Part shown: in pieces, positions 43,526 to 52,490 of the stretch
Numbering within the stretch: position 1 is the stretch's first letter
Layout: the number at the start of each line of letters is the position of its first letter
NCBI RefSeq assembly: GCF_042849255.1
Contig: NZ_AP026866.1
Span: 186,001 to 250,000, forward strand
Origin: Oceaniferula spumae
GTDB taxonomy: Bacteria; Verrucomicrobiota; Verrucomicrobiia; Verrucomicrobiales; Akkermansiaceae
DNA length: 64,000 bases
Direction: 5' to 3'
Program-made: the position numbers and the translations under genes
The notes under the pieces: generated by a model
What the model was told of the DNA's origin: nothing
Databases searched by the model: none
The model's input: the letters and a program-made list of their open reading frames with translations, nothing else

Positions 43526-44944
43526 TTATTTGGTGTTGGTAACGACAACACGTGTGCCGTCTTCTAACTTATCATGAGGTGGCAGAATGACGTTTTCACC
43601 GGAGCGAAGGCCATCGAGCACGCGGCGATGATTATCGCGAGCGTCCTTGCCGAGTTGAATTTTGCGAAGTCGGGCGATGTTTTCTGAATCGACTACCCAG
43701 ACGCTGTTGTCGTCAATCAGAGCCGCTTCTGGAACATAGAGAGCAAGACGACCAGCGTCGGAAGGTTTTGAAACAGTGGACGGTTTACCTGTCCGACCAG
43801 TTGAGTAAAACTTACCCCGGACGAGCATCTCGGGCCGCAGGCGGATGTCTGGGTTTTTAATGGAGACCTTGGCTTGAAGGGTGTTCCTCTGAAGGTCAGC
43901 TTCGCCAGTAATCCTGGTGACAGTACCGTTGAACGTCATGTCAGGTAACAGGTCCGATGTAAGTTCAACAATTTGCCCAACCTGAATACCTGCAGCCTCT
44001 GTTAGGGGGACATCGATTCGAGCTTGGAGATTTTCGGGATCATAGAGCTCGAAAATGACCGCAGATTCTGGGTCATCCATGTTGAGCATCCGTTTCTTAC
44101 CGGGAGCGGCATGAAGTCGGAGCACGATGCCATCCATTGGCGCAGTGATCTTTGTTCTGTCCATGGTGAGTTGGGCGCGGTCCCTCGCTATTTGGAGCTC
44201 TCCGAGTTGTGAAGTCATCGCCACGCGCTCAAACTCAATTTGTTCCAAGCGTGCCTTCAGACGAGGAATTTCAGCCTCGGCTTCTGCGACCAATGCTTCT
44301 TGTTTTTCTTTGGTGAGGCGGGCCGCGACGACTTGCTGTTGAGGCACGGCTCCAGCTGGAATTTTTTTCAAGCGCTGATAATTGTCCGCAGCCTCAGCAG
44401 CTCCGGTTTTTAGGGCTGTGATCTTTTTCTTGGCCGCCTCCAATTCTGCTTCGATGATATGGGTGCCCTGACAATGCGCATCGATGCGGCCTTGGTGGCT
44501 TATGATTTTTTTCTCTGCTTCTTGAAGATCCAACGAAGCATCATCATCGATCATTATTGCCAACAGCTCACCTTTTTTTACCTGTTGGCCTTCGAGGACT
44601 TTGACCTGATCGATCACTCCATTCATTAAGGTGGGCACGTAGGTGATATAGGGATCGGGCTCGACCCAACCAGATGCTTGGAAAAGTAAACTGCCTTTAG
44701 TGACGGCGGGGGACTCTTCGGCTTTTGCGACAGGTTGCCCTACGGCATCAGCTTCCTGGCGAAGGGTGATTACCTGAGCGGTTTTGACTTCCACAGCGGG
44801 AATGAGGCGTTTACCGAACAGCAGAGCCATAATCAGCAAGAAGCCGATGAGGAGCCCGGCAGGAAGCAGCCAAGCTAACGAGCGCCTGCCTCGAGGTTGA
44901 GAGCTGGCGTTCTTATTTGAGTTGGATAGTTGGTCGAGAGACAT
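43526..44944 (-). CDS. HlyD/MacA-type periplasmic adaptor protein
   Basis: A 472-residue membrane-fusion protein. The start at 44944 leaves a short cytoplasmic N-terminus and one transmembrane helix (about 24-44). A split biotinyl-lipoyl domain (GVIDQVKVLEGQQVKKGELLAIM and APMDGIVLRLHA) flanks a long coiled-coil hairpin (about 140-275). A beta-barrel with NTLQAKVSIKNPDIRLRPEMLVRG and a membrane-proximal domain with VWVVDSENIARLRKI complete it. It links the inner-membrane ABC permeases to the TolC-like factor. It is the first large gene of the operon and is preceded by a Cys-rich small protein. Confidence 0.92.
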   Translation of the reverse strand: MSLDQLSNSNKNASSQPRGRRSLAWLLPAGLLIGFLLIMALLFGKRLIPAVEVKTAQVITLRQEADAVGQPVAKAEESPAVTKGSLLFQASGWVEPDPYITYVPTLMNGVIDQVKVLEGQQVKKGELLAIMIDDDASLDLQEAEKKIISHQGRIDAHCQGTHIIEAELEAAKKKITALKTGAAEAADNYQRLKKIPAGAVPQQQVVAARLTKEKQEALVAEAEAEIPRLKARLEQIEFERVAMTSQLGELQIARDRAQLTMDRTKITAPMDGIVLRLHAAPGKKRMLNMDDPESAVIFELYDPENLQARIDVPLTEAAGIQVGQIVELTSDLLPDMTFNGTVTRITGEADLQRNTLQAKVSIKNPDIRLRPEMLVRGKFYSTGRTGKPSTVSKPSDAGRLALYVPEAALIDDNSVWVVDSENIARLRKIQLGKDARDNHRRVLDGLRSGENVILPPHDKLEDGTRVVVTNTK

Positions 44945-45093
44945 TGATTGATAGATGTTAGATTTGCAGTTTATTTTCGTCATGCACGACGAGGTAGAAA
45001 GAATGCGGAAACGAATATTCCGAAACTACTGATGCACTTGAAACCAAGCACAAAGAGGCGACACCGAACGAAAGGTGGTCGCTAACAAATCTA

Positions 45094-45576
45094 TCAAAGT
45101 ATCAGGACTGAGTGTCTGAGATAAAGGGGGAGCCCTTGACTATGGGCAGGGGCTGAAAACTCCTGTGGCGGTGGGTCACCACGAATTGGGCCGCATGTTA
45201 GAGTCGCGAGTTGGGAGGCGAAGATCGCGTCGTGAGCGCCGTAGGATGGCGTATCAAGATGCACACCTTGGGATGCGTCAGGTAGCTCATCGGTAGCAGT
45301 CCAGACGAAATCGTTGACCTCGACGCTCAACCGTTTGGAGCAATCGTCACAAGGTTTCGGTTTGATCGTCTCGGATTGGGCCAAATCCAGACCGGAACAG
45401 CACTCAGCACATTCGGATGAAACAGGGGTGAATGCCGATTTCTTACTAACCTCGCAAATGCAGTCACCTGTGAAATATGAATTCAGACAAAGGCAATATC
45501 CAAGCACAGGATGCTTCAAGGTGATGAGCAGAGCCATCACCAGCAAGAATAACACGGCTGTTATTTTACGAAGCAT
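45094..45576 (-). CDS. Cys-rich exported small protein upstream of the efflux operon
   Basis: A 160-residue protein with an N-terminal hydrophobic signal/anchor (about 7-27) and ten cysteines. Nine fall within residues 28-79, in pairs: C28/C30, C39/C41, C56/C59/C60, C76/C79. The C-terminus is Pro-rich (GPIRGDPPPQEF). I do not recognise a family; the layout suggests metal binding or disulfides outside the membrane. It is 149 bases upstream of the adaptor gene on the same strand and probably starts the efflux transcript, hinting at a metal or thiol-reactive efflux substrate. This is inference. Confidence 0.7.
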   Translation of the reverse strand: MLRKITAVLFLLVMALLITLKHPVLGYCLCLNSYFTGDCICEVSKKSAFTPVSSECAECCSGLDLAQSETIKPKPCDDCSKRLSVEVNDFVWTATDELPDASQGVHLDTPSYGAHDAIFASQLATLTCGPIRGDPPPQEFSAPAHSQGLPLYLRHSVLIL

Positions 45577-45844
45577 GTTGTATTGGTTTCCTAATCATTG
45601 ATGTGGGTGTTGTCAAATCATTAGCGGCTGACAAACCTACCTTACATCAGTAAGAGCGACACAGGTGACGTTCATTCCCAATAAATTCACATCTATCCTC
45701 AAAAGGTATTCTGTGGTGTGTGATGTTTACTCCGAGGTAAAACACCAAAGGAGTGTATTTCATCAATCAGAGTCATATTTGGTAAGTGTCTCATCTCCAA
45801 CGATTTTTCCTCGTCCTGAAGACTGTATTTGCTAAGATGAACGA

Positions 45845-46675
45845 ATGATGAAACCTAAACATTCGAGTTGGCTTTCTTTGCTGGCTCTTATCGCCTTGGG
45901 GCTGCCGTGTTCTGCGCTTGAGCAGCGAAGATTCCAAAATGCGGACAAAACCAAGTCCTTCCAGGCCACACTGGTCGATTATAATGAGGCTGGGAAAACG
46001 GTCACTGTCACTTTGGAAAATGGCAAAACCTCCAAGTTTTCTATCGATCTACTTTCCCCCGAGGATCAGAAATACGTGGAAGCTCAATCAGACGTGCTTG
46101 CGGTCAGCCGAAGCATCGAGGTGACATTTACCGAGACGAAGGGAGAAACCACAAGAACCAAGAGCGGTCTTGTCAGATCAAGCACGACTCCAACCCATTA
46201 TAAAATCATGGTTTACAACCGCTCGGACAAGGTGGTTGAAAACCTCAAGGTGAATTACAGCTACTACTACTGCCTGGGTAGCAGCTCGGCAACTGGCCCG
46301 CGGCACACTCCCCAGGTAAAAACCGGAACCTTGGTTTACCCGAAACTTTTCGGCAAATACAATGAAACCCGTGAGACAGCTAAGATCGATCTGATTAGGG
46401 CCTCGAAAAAAGGTGTAGCTCCTCCAGTGCCCAGCGGCGGCGGTGCTGCTGGCGGCGGATGATGCAAGTATGATTATCCTGACGGTCGTCAGGACAAAAA
46501 AGATGTCATCATGTGCGATGGAGAGTCCACACCTCCAGGCGTCAGTCCCGGATACCGTAGAATCGATCATGTCATAGGTATTGTTGCTGAGCTCGAGATC
46601 AACGGTGAAGTGGTCAAAACCGTAGCCAGTAGTCCCTTTGTGTTAGAAAAACACAAGGAAGGCTCTATCAAATAG
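45845..46675 (+). CDS. SHD1-domain exported protein with in-frame UGA, candidate novel selenoprotein
   Basis: The frame from ATG 45845 meets TGA at 46460-46462 but continues in the same phase for 70 sensible residues to TAG at 46673-46675. The total is 276 residues with UGA at position 206. Residues 1-25 form a signal peptide. Residues about 28-80 are an SHD1-like domain (SFQATLVDYNEAGKTVTV, FSIDLLSPEDQKYV). Residues 90-190 form a beta-rich domain (IMVYNRSDKVVENLKVNYSY). The UGA follows a Gly tract (SGGGAAGGG) and precedes Cys207, giving a vicinal U-C pair; Cys143 and Cys224 are other thiols. The tail (VIGIVAELEINGEVVKTV) looks like the natural end of the beta domain. A SECIS-like hairpin follows the UGA. 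The alternative is a recent nonsense mutation: GGATGATGC could be an ATG duplication in GGATGC. Confidence 0.72.
46477..46494 (+). promoter_or_regulatory. Candidate bacterial SECIS element (SHD1-domain gene)
   Basis: A 7-bp hairpin TCCTGAC / GTCAGGA (46477-46483 with 46488-46494) with loop GGTC. The core stem begins 15 bases and the loop 21 bases after the UGA, identical to the SelW-like gene. The GGTC loop resembles the GGUC in the loop of the E. coli fdhF SECIS that SelB recognises. Confidence 0.65.
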
Positions 46676-46702
46676 TTTTTCCAAAGATCTAATTCATAAA
46701 AA

Positions 46703-46731
46703 ACCCGCATCTCAGAGAGGTGCGGGTTTTT
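46703..46731. terminator. Bidirectional terminator between the SHD1 gene and clpX
   Basis: A 10-bp stem ACCCGCATCT / AGGTGCGGGT (46703-46712 with 46718-46727, one G-T pair) is flanked by an A run before and TTTTT after. It serves both the plus-strand SHD1 gene (stop 46675) and minus-strand clpX (stop 46759). Confidence 0.9.
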
Positions 46732-46758
46732 GATTTTTCAGAATGTAAAAAATGACTA

Positions 46759-48030
46759 TTAGGCGGCATCCGCACGTTTCTTGCGAAGGATCGGTGGTTT
46801 CTTGCCTTCGACAACAGAGCGGTTGATGGTGACCGATTCTATATCGTCACGACCAGGAACTTCATACATCACATCGAGCATGATTTTCTCGAAAATTGAC
46901 CGTAGGGCACGAGCTCCGGTGCCACGTTTGAGAGCCTCTTCCGCCAATGCTTCGAGACCTTCTTTGGTGACTTTGAGTTTCACACCACTCATAGCGAGCA
47001 GTTTGGAATACTGCTTGATCAGTGCGTTCTGAGGCTGGGTGAGAACTTCGATGAGTTCTTCTGTGCTGAGTTCACGTAGCGAGGAGATAATCGGCAGACG
47101 ACCAATGAACTCGGGAATCAAGCCGAAGTGTAAGAGATCCTCTGGTTCAGCTTTTTCTAGCAGATCACTGGACTCAAGAGCTTTCTCGGAGGCTTCAGTT
47201 TCCTCATGGAAGCCGAGCACATGTTTGCCCAAACGACGGCTGATGATGTCGTTGACTCCAACAAACGCTCCACCACAGATGAACAAGATTTTCTCAGTGT
47301 TGACCTGAATGTATTCCTGCTGTGGGTGTTTGCGACCGCCTTGCGGTGGCACGTTACAAATGCTGCCTTCGAGGATTTTCAGCAATGCTTGCTGCACGCC
47401 CTCGCCAGAAACGTCGCGAGTGATTGAGACGTTCTGGGTGGTGCGACCGATCTTGTCGATTTCGTCGACGTAAATTATACCACGCTCAGCACGCTCGACA
47501 TCGAAGTCAGCGGCCTGAAGCAGGCGTAGAATAATATTTTCCACATCGTCGCCTACATAACCGGCCTCGGTGAGAGTGGTGGCATCTACGATGGTGAATG
47601 GAACATCCAGCACATTGGCTAGCGTCCGAGCTAACAAGGTCTTGCCAGAACCGGTTGGTCCTAACATAAGGATGTTAGACTTTTCGATATCCACATCCTT
47701 GTATTCGGACGATGGATTCAGATGATCTTGGCGGAGACGCATGTAGTGATTGTAAACCGCGACAGCGAGCACCTTCTTGGCGCGATCCTGCCCGACCACG
47801 TAATCATTGAGTTTTTGTGTGATTTGCTCGGGAGTGAGCACATCACCTTGGGCGATTTGAGTTTCGGCAACCGTGTCTTTCCCTTGGCCCAGTTCCTTTT
47901 CCATGATGGAAGAGCATACTTCGATGCACTCGTTGCAGATGTAGACGGCAGGTCCGGCAATGAGTTTTTTGACCTCCGAGTGGCTTTTGCCACAGAAGGA
48001 GCACATGGTGAGGTTGGAAGTACGAGCCAT
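46759..48030 (-). CDS. clpX: ATP-dependent Clp protease ATP-binding subunit ClpX
   Basis: A complete 423-residue ClpX. The N-terminal zinc-binding domain has CSFCGKSHSE and YICNECIEVC (residues 11-42), four Cys. Walker A is GPTGSGKT (about 122), Walker B IIYVDEIDKIGR (about 185), the pore loop region contains TLTEAGYVGDDVEN, and GFHEET plus RLPIISSLRELS follow. The C-terminal sensor 2 is RGTGARALRSI. It unfolds substrates and feeds ClpP. It lies downstream of clpP on the same strand, but a terminator between them suggests partly separate expression. Confidence 0.97.
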   Translation of the reverse strand: MARTSNLTMCSFCGKSHSEVKKLIAGPAVYICNECIEVCSSIMEKELGQGKDTVAETQIAQGDVLTPEQITQKLNDYVVGQDRAKKVLAVAVYNHYMRLRQDHLNPSSEYKDVDIEKSNILMLGPTGSGKTLLARTLANVLDVPFTIVDATTLTEAGYVGDDVENIILRLLQAADFDVERAERGIIYVDEIDKIGRTTQNVSITRDVSGEGVQQALLKILEGSICNVPPQGGRKHPQQEYIQVNTEKILFICGGAFVGVNDIISRRLGKHVLGFHEETEASEKALESSDLLEKAEPEDLLHFGLIPEFIGRLPIISSLRELSTEELIEVLTQPQNALIKQYSKLLAMSGVKLKVTKEGLEALAEEALKRGTGARALRSIFEKIMLDVMYEVPGRDDIESVTINRSVVEGKKPPILRKKRADAA

Positions 48031-48094
48031 AGAATACGTTGGGGTAGGTAAGGGTGGAATTTACGGAGTTTCCAGCAGAAACAGAGAGAGCTAA

Positions 48095-48133
48095 AGAAAA
48101 AGGGCATCGGGGATTTTGTGTGCCCCAACGCCC
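48095..48133 (-). terminator. Terminator after clpP
   Basis: An 11-bp stem (48102-48112 with 48123-48133, two wobble pairs) with a ten-base loop is followed on the minus strand by TTTTTCTTT (A-rich 48093-48101). It lies 28 bases past the clpP stop and upstream of clpX. Confidence 0.8.
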
Positions 48134-48161
48134 TGATGATAACTTAAATCAGCGAAATGTG

Positions 48162-48848
48162 CTAATTTTTTCCGTCATCGTTATCTTTTTGGGATGAGTC
48201 TTCGAGCGCTCCTTCAGGGAGCTCTTTACGACTTTCCAAGACTTTATCCACCAGTCCATAGGCGGTAGATTCTTCTGCAGACATGTAATTATCGCGGTCT
48301 GCATCTTTTTCCACCTGATCTTCTGACTTGCCGGTGTGGTGAGCCAGAATCTTGTTCAGACGCTTCTTGAGGTTGAACATGAAGCCGATGGTGCGCTCGA
48401 CGTCAGCAGCGGTGCCTTGGGCTCCACCGGACACTTGGTGAATCATGACGTGTGAGTTAGGCAGGCAGAAACGTTTGCCCTTGGTCCCAGCCGTCAGCAG
48501 CACAGCGCCCATGGAGGCGGCGATACCGATACAGTAGGTGTTCACATCACAAGTCAGGAACTGCATGGTGTCGTAAATCGCAAGACCAGCGGTGACAGAG
48601 CCTCCTGGGGAGTTGATGTAGATGTGGATGTCCTTCTTAGGGTCCTGCATCTGGAGGAAAAGCATCTGGGCGATGACCGAGTTAGCCACTCCGTCGTCGA
48701 TGCCCGTTCCGATGAAAATAATCCGGTCCTTGAGCAGACGGGAGTAGATGTCAAAGGCGCGCTCTCCGCGGCCGTCTGATTCGATGACGGTGGGGATGTA
48801 GTAGTTATTTTTAGGCGTAGAATCCATGGATACTGATGAATAGTGCAT
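48162..48848 (-). CDS. clpP: ATP-dependent Clp protease proteolytic subunit ClpP
   Basis: A 228-residue serine peptidase. Catalytic Ser lies in GIAASMGAVLL (about 103), His in HVMIHQVSGG (about 128) and Asp in DRDNYMSAEES (about 178). IYINSPGGSVTAGLAIYD is the oxyanion segment. The tail after about residue 200 is acidic (SSQKDNDDGKN) and longer than in E. coli ClpP. The start could be 48848 or seven codons later (MDSTPKNNYY). It assembles a double heptamer with ClpX. It follows tig by 25 bases, the common tig-clpP-clpX order. Confidence 0.96.
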   Translation of the reverse strand: MHYSSVSMDSTPKNNYYIPTVIESDGRGERAFDIYSRLLKDRIIFIGTGIDDGVANSVIAQMLFLQMQDPKKDIHIYINSPGGSVTAGLAIYDTMQFLTCDVNTYCIGIAASMGAVLLTAGTKGKRFCLPNSHVMIHQVSGGAQGTAADVERTIGFMFNLKKRLNKILAHHTGKSEDQVEKDADRDNYMSAEESTAYGLVDKVLESRKELPEGALEDSSQKDNDDGKN

Positions 48849-48873
48849 ATTGAGAAGTGAGGATGGCCGAGCC

Positions 48874-50214
48874 TTATGCTTCAGCTTCCTCAGCTTTGAT
48901 TTCCTCCACTTTCGCGTTGTCTACCAAGAAGTCAATTGCCTTGCCGATAAGAATGGAGTTTCTGATGCTGGAAATACGGTTAGACTTCTGAAGTTCACGC
49001 ATGAGAGCCTTGGGAGCCTTCTTCTGCTGCTGTGCCATGGCGCCAATGCGCTGTACCACTTCGTTGTCGGTAACTGCGATTTTTTCAGCGTGGGCGATTT
49101 CCTGAAGAATGAAGTTAGTCTTCAGATTGTTGCGGGCCTGAACTTGGGCGGTGGCGATGATTTCAGCTTGTTGGCTGGCAATTTCTTCGTCGCTCATGCC
49201 AGCCTGTGCTCCACGGGCTACCATGTCGTCAGCGCTGCCTTGGGCTTCTGCATTGACCATTTCCTCGGGAAGCGCGAAATCGACACGCTCAAGAAGCTGC
49301 TCAACGATCTGGTTGACCTTGGACTCTTCGATTTGCTTGCCCTTCTGCATGGTGATCTGCTCGGAAATGAGTTCCTTGAGATCGTCCACAGTCTTGTCTT
49401 TGCCAAACTGGAGTGTCTCAGAAACAAATTCATCATTCAGCTCGGGAAGCTTCTGCTCCTTGATACCTTTGACGGTGACGGAGAACACAATGTCTTTGCC
49501 GTGAAGGTCTGCGAGAGGGAAGTCATCGCCTACGGAGCTAGTGACCTCGCGGGTCTCGTCCTTGGCGGCTCCTTCGAGCTGCTTAGCGAAACCGGGCAGG
49601 AATGAATCTTCTTTGATCTGCACCCAGTAGTCTTCCTTGCCACCGAGAACGCCGACAGGTTTTCCAACGGCTTCTTCGAGAGGTTTACCATCAAGAGTGG
49701 ATGTAAAATCGATCACTGCGATATCGCCGGACTCGAGGGCACGGTCTTCAATGTCGGTGTAGTCAGCGTAGCGCTCAAGCACACCGTCAAGCTCACGCTG
49801 AACTTCTTCGTCCGTGGCATCAGCTGATGGGATTTTGACTTCAAGTCCTTTGTATTCTGGCAGTTCAAAGGTAGGAGCCAAAATCATCGGCATGGTGAAG
49901 CTGAAAGAACCGTCGTCTGCGAAGTCGATGGTCTCAGGGTTTTTGAAATCGAGCACCTTGAGGTCTTCGTCTTGCTTCATGGCTTCACCGCAGGCGGCGC
50001 TGATGAGGCGTTGCTCGAGCTCGGCTTTGATATCGGTGGCGAAACGTTTTTCGATCACGGAAACAGGAGTCTTGCCGGGGCGGAAGCCTGGGATCTTAGC
50101 TTGCGCGCCAAAGGCTTTGACAATGTTTTTACGCTCGGTGGAAACTTTGTCTGCAGGAATTTCCGCACGCAGGGTTGCGGTGCATTCTGGTTGTTTATCA
50201 ACGGTGATGTTCAT
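48874..50214 (-). CDS. tig: Trigger factor
   Basis: A 446-residue ribosome-associated chaperone. The N-terminal ribosome-binding domain has the signature region KIPGFRPGKTPVSVIEKRF (about 40-58). The FKBP-type domain (about 150-245) contains GDIAVIDFTSTLDGKPLEEA and LPGFAKQLEGAAKDETREV. The C-terminal helical arms (about 265-446) include EQITMQKGKQIEESKVNQIVEQLLERV. It binds nascent chains at the tunnel exit. First gene of the tig-clpP-clpX set. Confidence 0.96.
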   Translation of the reverse strand: MNITVDKQPECTATLRAEIPADKVSTERKNIVKAFGAQAKIPGFRPGKTPVSVIEKRFATDIKAELEQRLISAACGEAMKQDEDLKVLDFKNPETIDFADDGSFSFTMPMILAPTFELPEYKGLEVKIPSADATDEEVQRELDGVLERYADYTDIEDRALESGDIAVIDFTSTLDGKPLEEAVGKPVGVLGGKEDYWVQIKEDSFLPGFAKQLEGAAKDETREVTSSVGDDFPLADLHGKDIVFSVTVKGIKEQKLPELNDEFVSETLQFGKDKTVDDLKELISEQITMQKGKQIEESKVNQIVEQLLERVDFALPEEMVNAEAQGSADDMVARGAQAGMSDEEIASQQAEIIATAQVQARNNLKTNFILQEIAHAEKIAVTDNEVVQRIGAMAQQQKKAPKALMRELQKSNRISSIRNSILIGKAIDFLVDNAKVEEIKAEEAEA

Positions 50215-50365
50215 GGTGGATTAGTTTGAGAAGTGTGAAAAAATGATCATTTGAGGCACATTTCGCCCCGGGAGGCGGAAAACTAGGGACGGTAGGGCGG
50301 CGAGTCAAGAACCATGACGCCCATATACAGGGCGCAAAGAGCCGTGCTCGGGAGTCTGGACAGGA

Positions 50366-51679
50366 CTAGGCATCCGCAAGCATTTCGAGCAGACGACCGA
50401 AGATGCGAGGGCCGTCGACACCTATGCCATTGTGCTCCCACTCGTTGGTGACCCAGAGTTGGAAATTCGGAAGGTGTTTGGAGGTTTCATCGGACCATTC
50501 GATGGGCACATACATGTCATCGTAATAGGAAATGGCGACCACGGGGACTTCGTTCTTGGCGAGTTGGTCCAAGTCATACAGCGGCCCCCAATCAGATTTC
50601 TCAGCGAGAATCTCGGCACATGCCTTCAGAGGCTGTAGTGCGGCGTAGTCGTCGAGCATCGATGGCGCGATCATTTCTCCGGTGAAAACAAAGCGACCTT
50701 CCGTTGCGTCCACTTCGGGGAATTCTTCACGCAGCTGTTCGGCAGCCCACTGAGTAGCGTAGCCTTCGGCGTAGATGGATTCATGAAGGATACAGAAAAG
50801 GGGATTACTCTCAAAGCCACTGCTCCGCTCGACTTGGCTGAGGAAATTGTAACTGAGCTCGGGGCCGCTGGCTCCATCGATGAAGGCTTCCTCCATCAGG
50901 TAATGGATGGTTTCGAAGCCACCACCCGCTCCAAAGGCCATGCCAAGCTGTTGGAACCGACGCGATGTTAGCCTGACGCCGCTAGGCAGCATGACTTCGT
51001 TTTCATCAAGATAGGTGGCTATTTTCCGCGCCAAGACCTCGTCTTGCGGATATCTGCGATAATAGGCATCATTTTTATCCAGCACGCGTTGGTAAGTCAG
51101 ACGGTAGTTTTCTTCGATGCGACGTTTGATACAAGCCACGCCACCAGTGATAATGACTCCGGAAAGCCCCTCTGGATGTAAGGATAGATAGGTGAGCAGA
51201 CAGAACCCACCATAGGACTGACCCGCACCTTTCCATTTTTTATCAGCGCCTAACAAAGTGTGTCGGATCGATTCCGCATCACGAACAATGTTATCCGCTC
51301 GGAAATGTGTCAGATATTGAGCCTGTTGCTCCGGACTGGAGAACTTAGCCAGTGTCTGTGGCAGAATACGCGAGCTGAGTCCGGTGCCCCGCTGATCGAG
51401 AAGCAAAAGACGGTGTCCTTTCAATACTTCGCCGATCCATCCAGCTTTTAGGTTTGGACGAGGCGACGCACAGCCAGGGCCTCCCTGAAAAAAGACCATC
51501 CAAGGAAGGTCCTTGTTGCTATCCTTATCCCGAAGACAAACTTCACGCGCGAAGACTTCGATAGTATCAGCGTCTTCTTGAGCGTAATCGAGAGGCAATT
51601 GGAACCTATGCTCCCGCAGGATCATACCATTAAGTTTCTGAGGTGAAGAGCAGTCGTGCGGTGAGATGAACGGAATCAT
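50366..51679 (-). CDS. Alpha/beta hydrolase, proline iminopeptidase-like (S33)
   Basis: A 437-residue alpha/beta hydrolase with start at 51679 (MIPFISPHDCSS); a shorter start at 51627 is possible. The oxyanion segment FFQGGPGC (about 75) and LLLDQRGTGLSS (about 105) are typical of prolyl aminopeptidases. The nucleophile elbow is GAGQSYGGF (about 170), a late Asp is expected near VVAISYYDDMY, and the His in WEHNGIG near the C-terminus. The family releases N-terminal proline from peptides. It is divergent from the DUF2071-like gene, with about 68 bases between starts. Confidence 0.9.
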   Translation of the reverse strand: MIPFISPHDCSSPQKLNGMILREHRFQLPLDYAQEDADTIEVFAREVCLRDKDSNKDLPWMVFFQGGPGCASPRPNLKAGWIGEVLKGHRLLLLDQRGTGLSSRILPQTLAKFSSPEQQAQYLTHFRADNIVRDAESIRHTLLGADKKWKGAGQSYGGFCLLTYLSLHPEGLSGVIITGGVACIKRRIEENYRLTYQRVLDKNDAYYRRYPQDEVLARKIATYLDENEVMLPSGVRLTSRRFQQLGMAFGAGGGFETIHYLMEEAFIDGASGPELSYNFLSQVERSSGFESNPLFCILHESIYAEGYATQWAAEQLREEFPEVDATEGRFVFTGEMIAPSMLDDYAALQPLKACAEILAEKSDWGPLYDLDQLAKNEVPVVAISYYDDMYVPIEWSDETSKHLPNFQLWVTNEWEHNGIGVDGPRIFGRLLEMLADA

Positions 51680-51746
51680 GGAAGAAGCTCTTTTGACAGG
51701 AAAAGACTGTTTTTCAAGCCTGACAAAGTCTTGTTTCCGTAGAACC

Positions 51747-52490
51747 ATGGTGCAGATGAAAATCCCAACCATTACTGGCGTCATCCGCCGCCGTGCCTTG
51801 CTGAATTATCGTGTCGATCCGGATGTAGTGACCGCGGTGCTGCCGGGAAATTTCCGACCTCATGTGGTCAATGGCAACGCGATAGCTGGTATCTGTTTGA
51901 TCCGCTTGGAAAATATCCGACCGAAGGGTATGCCAGCCATGGTCGGAATATCGAGTGAGAACTCCGCGCACCGGATCGGCGTGGAGTGGGACGATGACGG
52001 TCAGGTGAAACACGGTGTCTTTGTGCCAAGGCGTGATACCGATTCACAACTCAACGCCCTGGCGGGTGGTCGTATTTTTCCGGGAGTGCATCATCTTTCC
52101 CAGTTTGATGTGATGGATGTAAATGGAAACGTGGCGATGACGGTGCAGGCGAAGGACTTTGATTCACCGCTGGTGAAGTTCACGGCGCACGAGGCTGATC
52201 AATTGCCAGACGATTCTGTATTTCATAGTCTGGCTGAGTCATCGGCTTTTTTTGAGCAAGGCTGCATCGGTTACTCATCTTGCCCCGGATCGAGAAAGTT
52301 AGATGGGCTTTTGTTGAAAACCGAAAAGTGGGAGGTAACTCCGCTAGATGTTCAGGCGATCCAGTCCGTTTACTTCGATGACCGGTCCATTTTCCCCGAG
52401 GGGTCGATCTCCTTCGACCATGGACTGCTAATGCGCGACATTCCACACGAGTGGCACTCGGAACCTGAAATGGAGGCGGCCGAGCGATGA
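51747..52490 (+). CDS. DUF2071-like protein
   Basis: A 247-residue soluble protein; start at 51747 (MVQMKIPTITGVIRR), with ATG 51756 the alternative. The N-terminal RRALLNYRVDPDVVTAVLPGNF and AGICLIRLENIRP segments resemble DUF2071 / acetoacetate-decarboxylase-like proteins, of unknown activity. FVPRRDTDSQLNALAGG and GYSSCPGSRKLDGL are conserved-looking blocks. Its stop overlaps the next start (ATGA), so the two are translationally coupled. Confidence 0.75.
   Translation: MVQMKIPTITGVIRRRALLNYRVDPDVVTAVLPGNFRPHVVNGNAIAGICLIRLENIRPKGMPAMVGISSENSAHRIGVEWDDDGQVKHGVFVPRRDTDSQLNALAGGRIFPGVHHLSQFDVMDVNGNVAMTVQAKDFDSPLVKFTAHEADQLPDDSVFHSLAESSAFFEQGCIGYSSCPGSRKLDGLLLKTEKWEVTPLDVQAIQSVYFDDRSIFPEGSISFDHGLLMRDIPHEWHSEPEMEAAER

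Noticed and set aside
48162..50214. Considered whether the tig-clpP-clpX region holds extra or unusual genes
   Set aside because: Order and motifs are ordinary for this conserved protein-quality-control locus.
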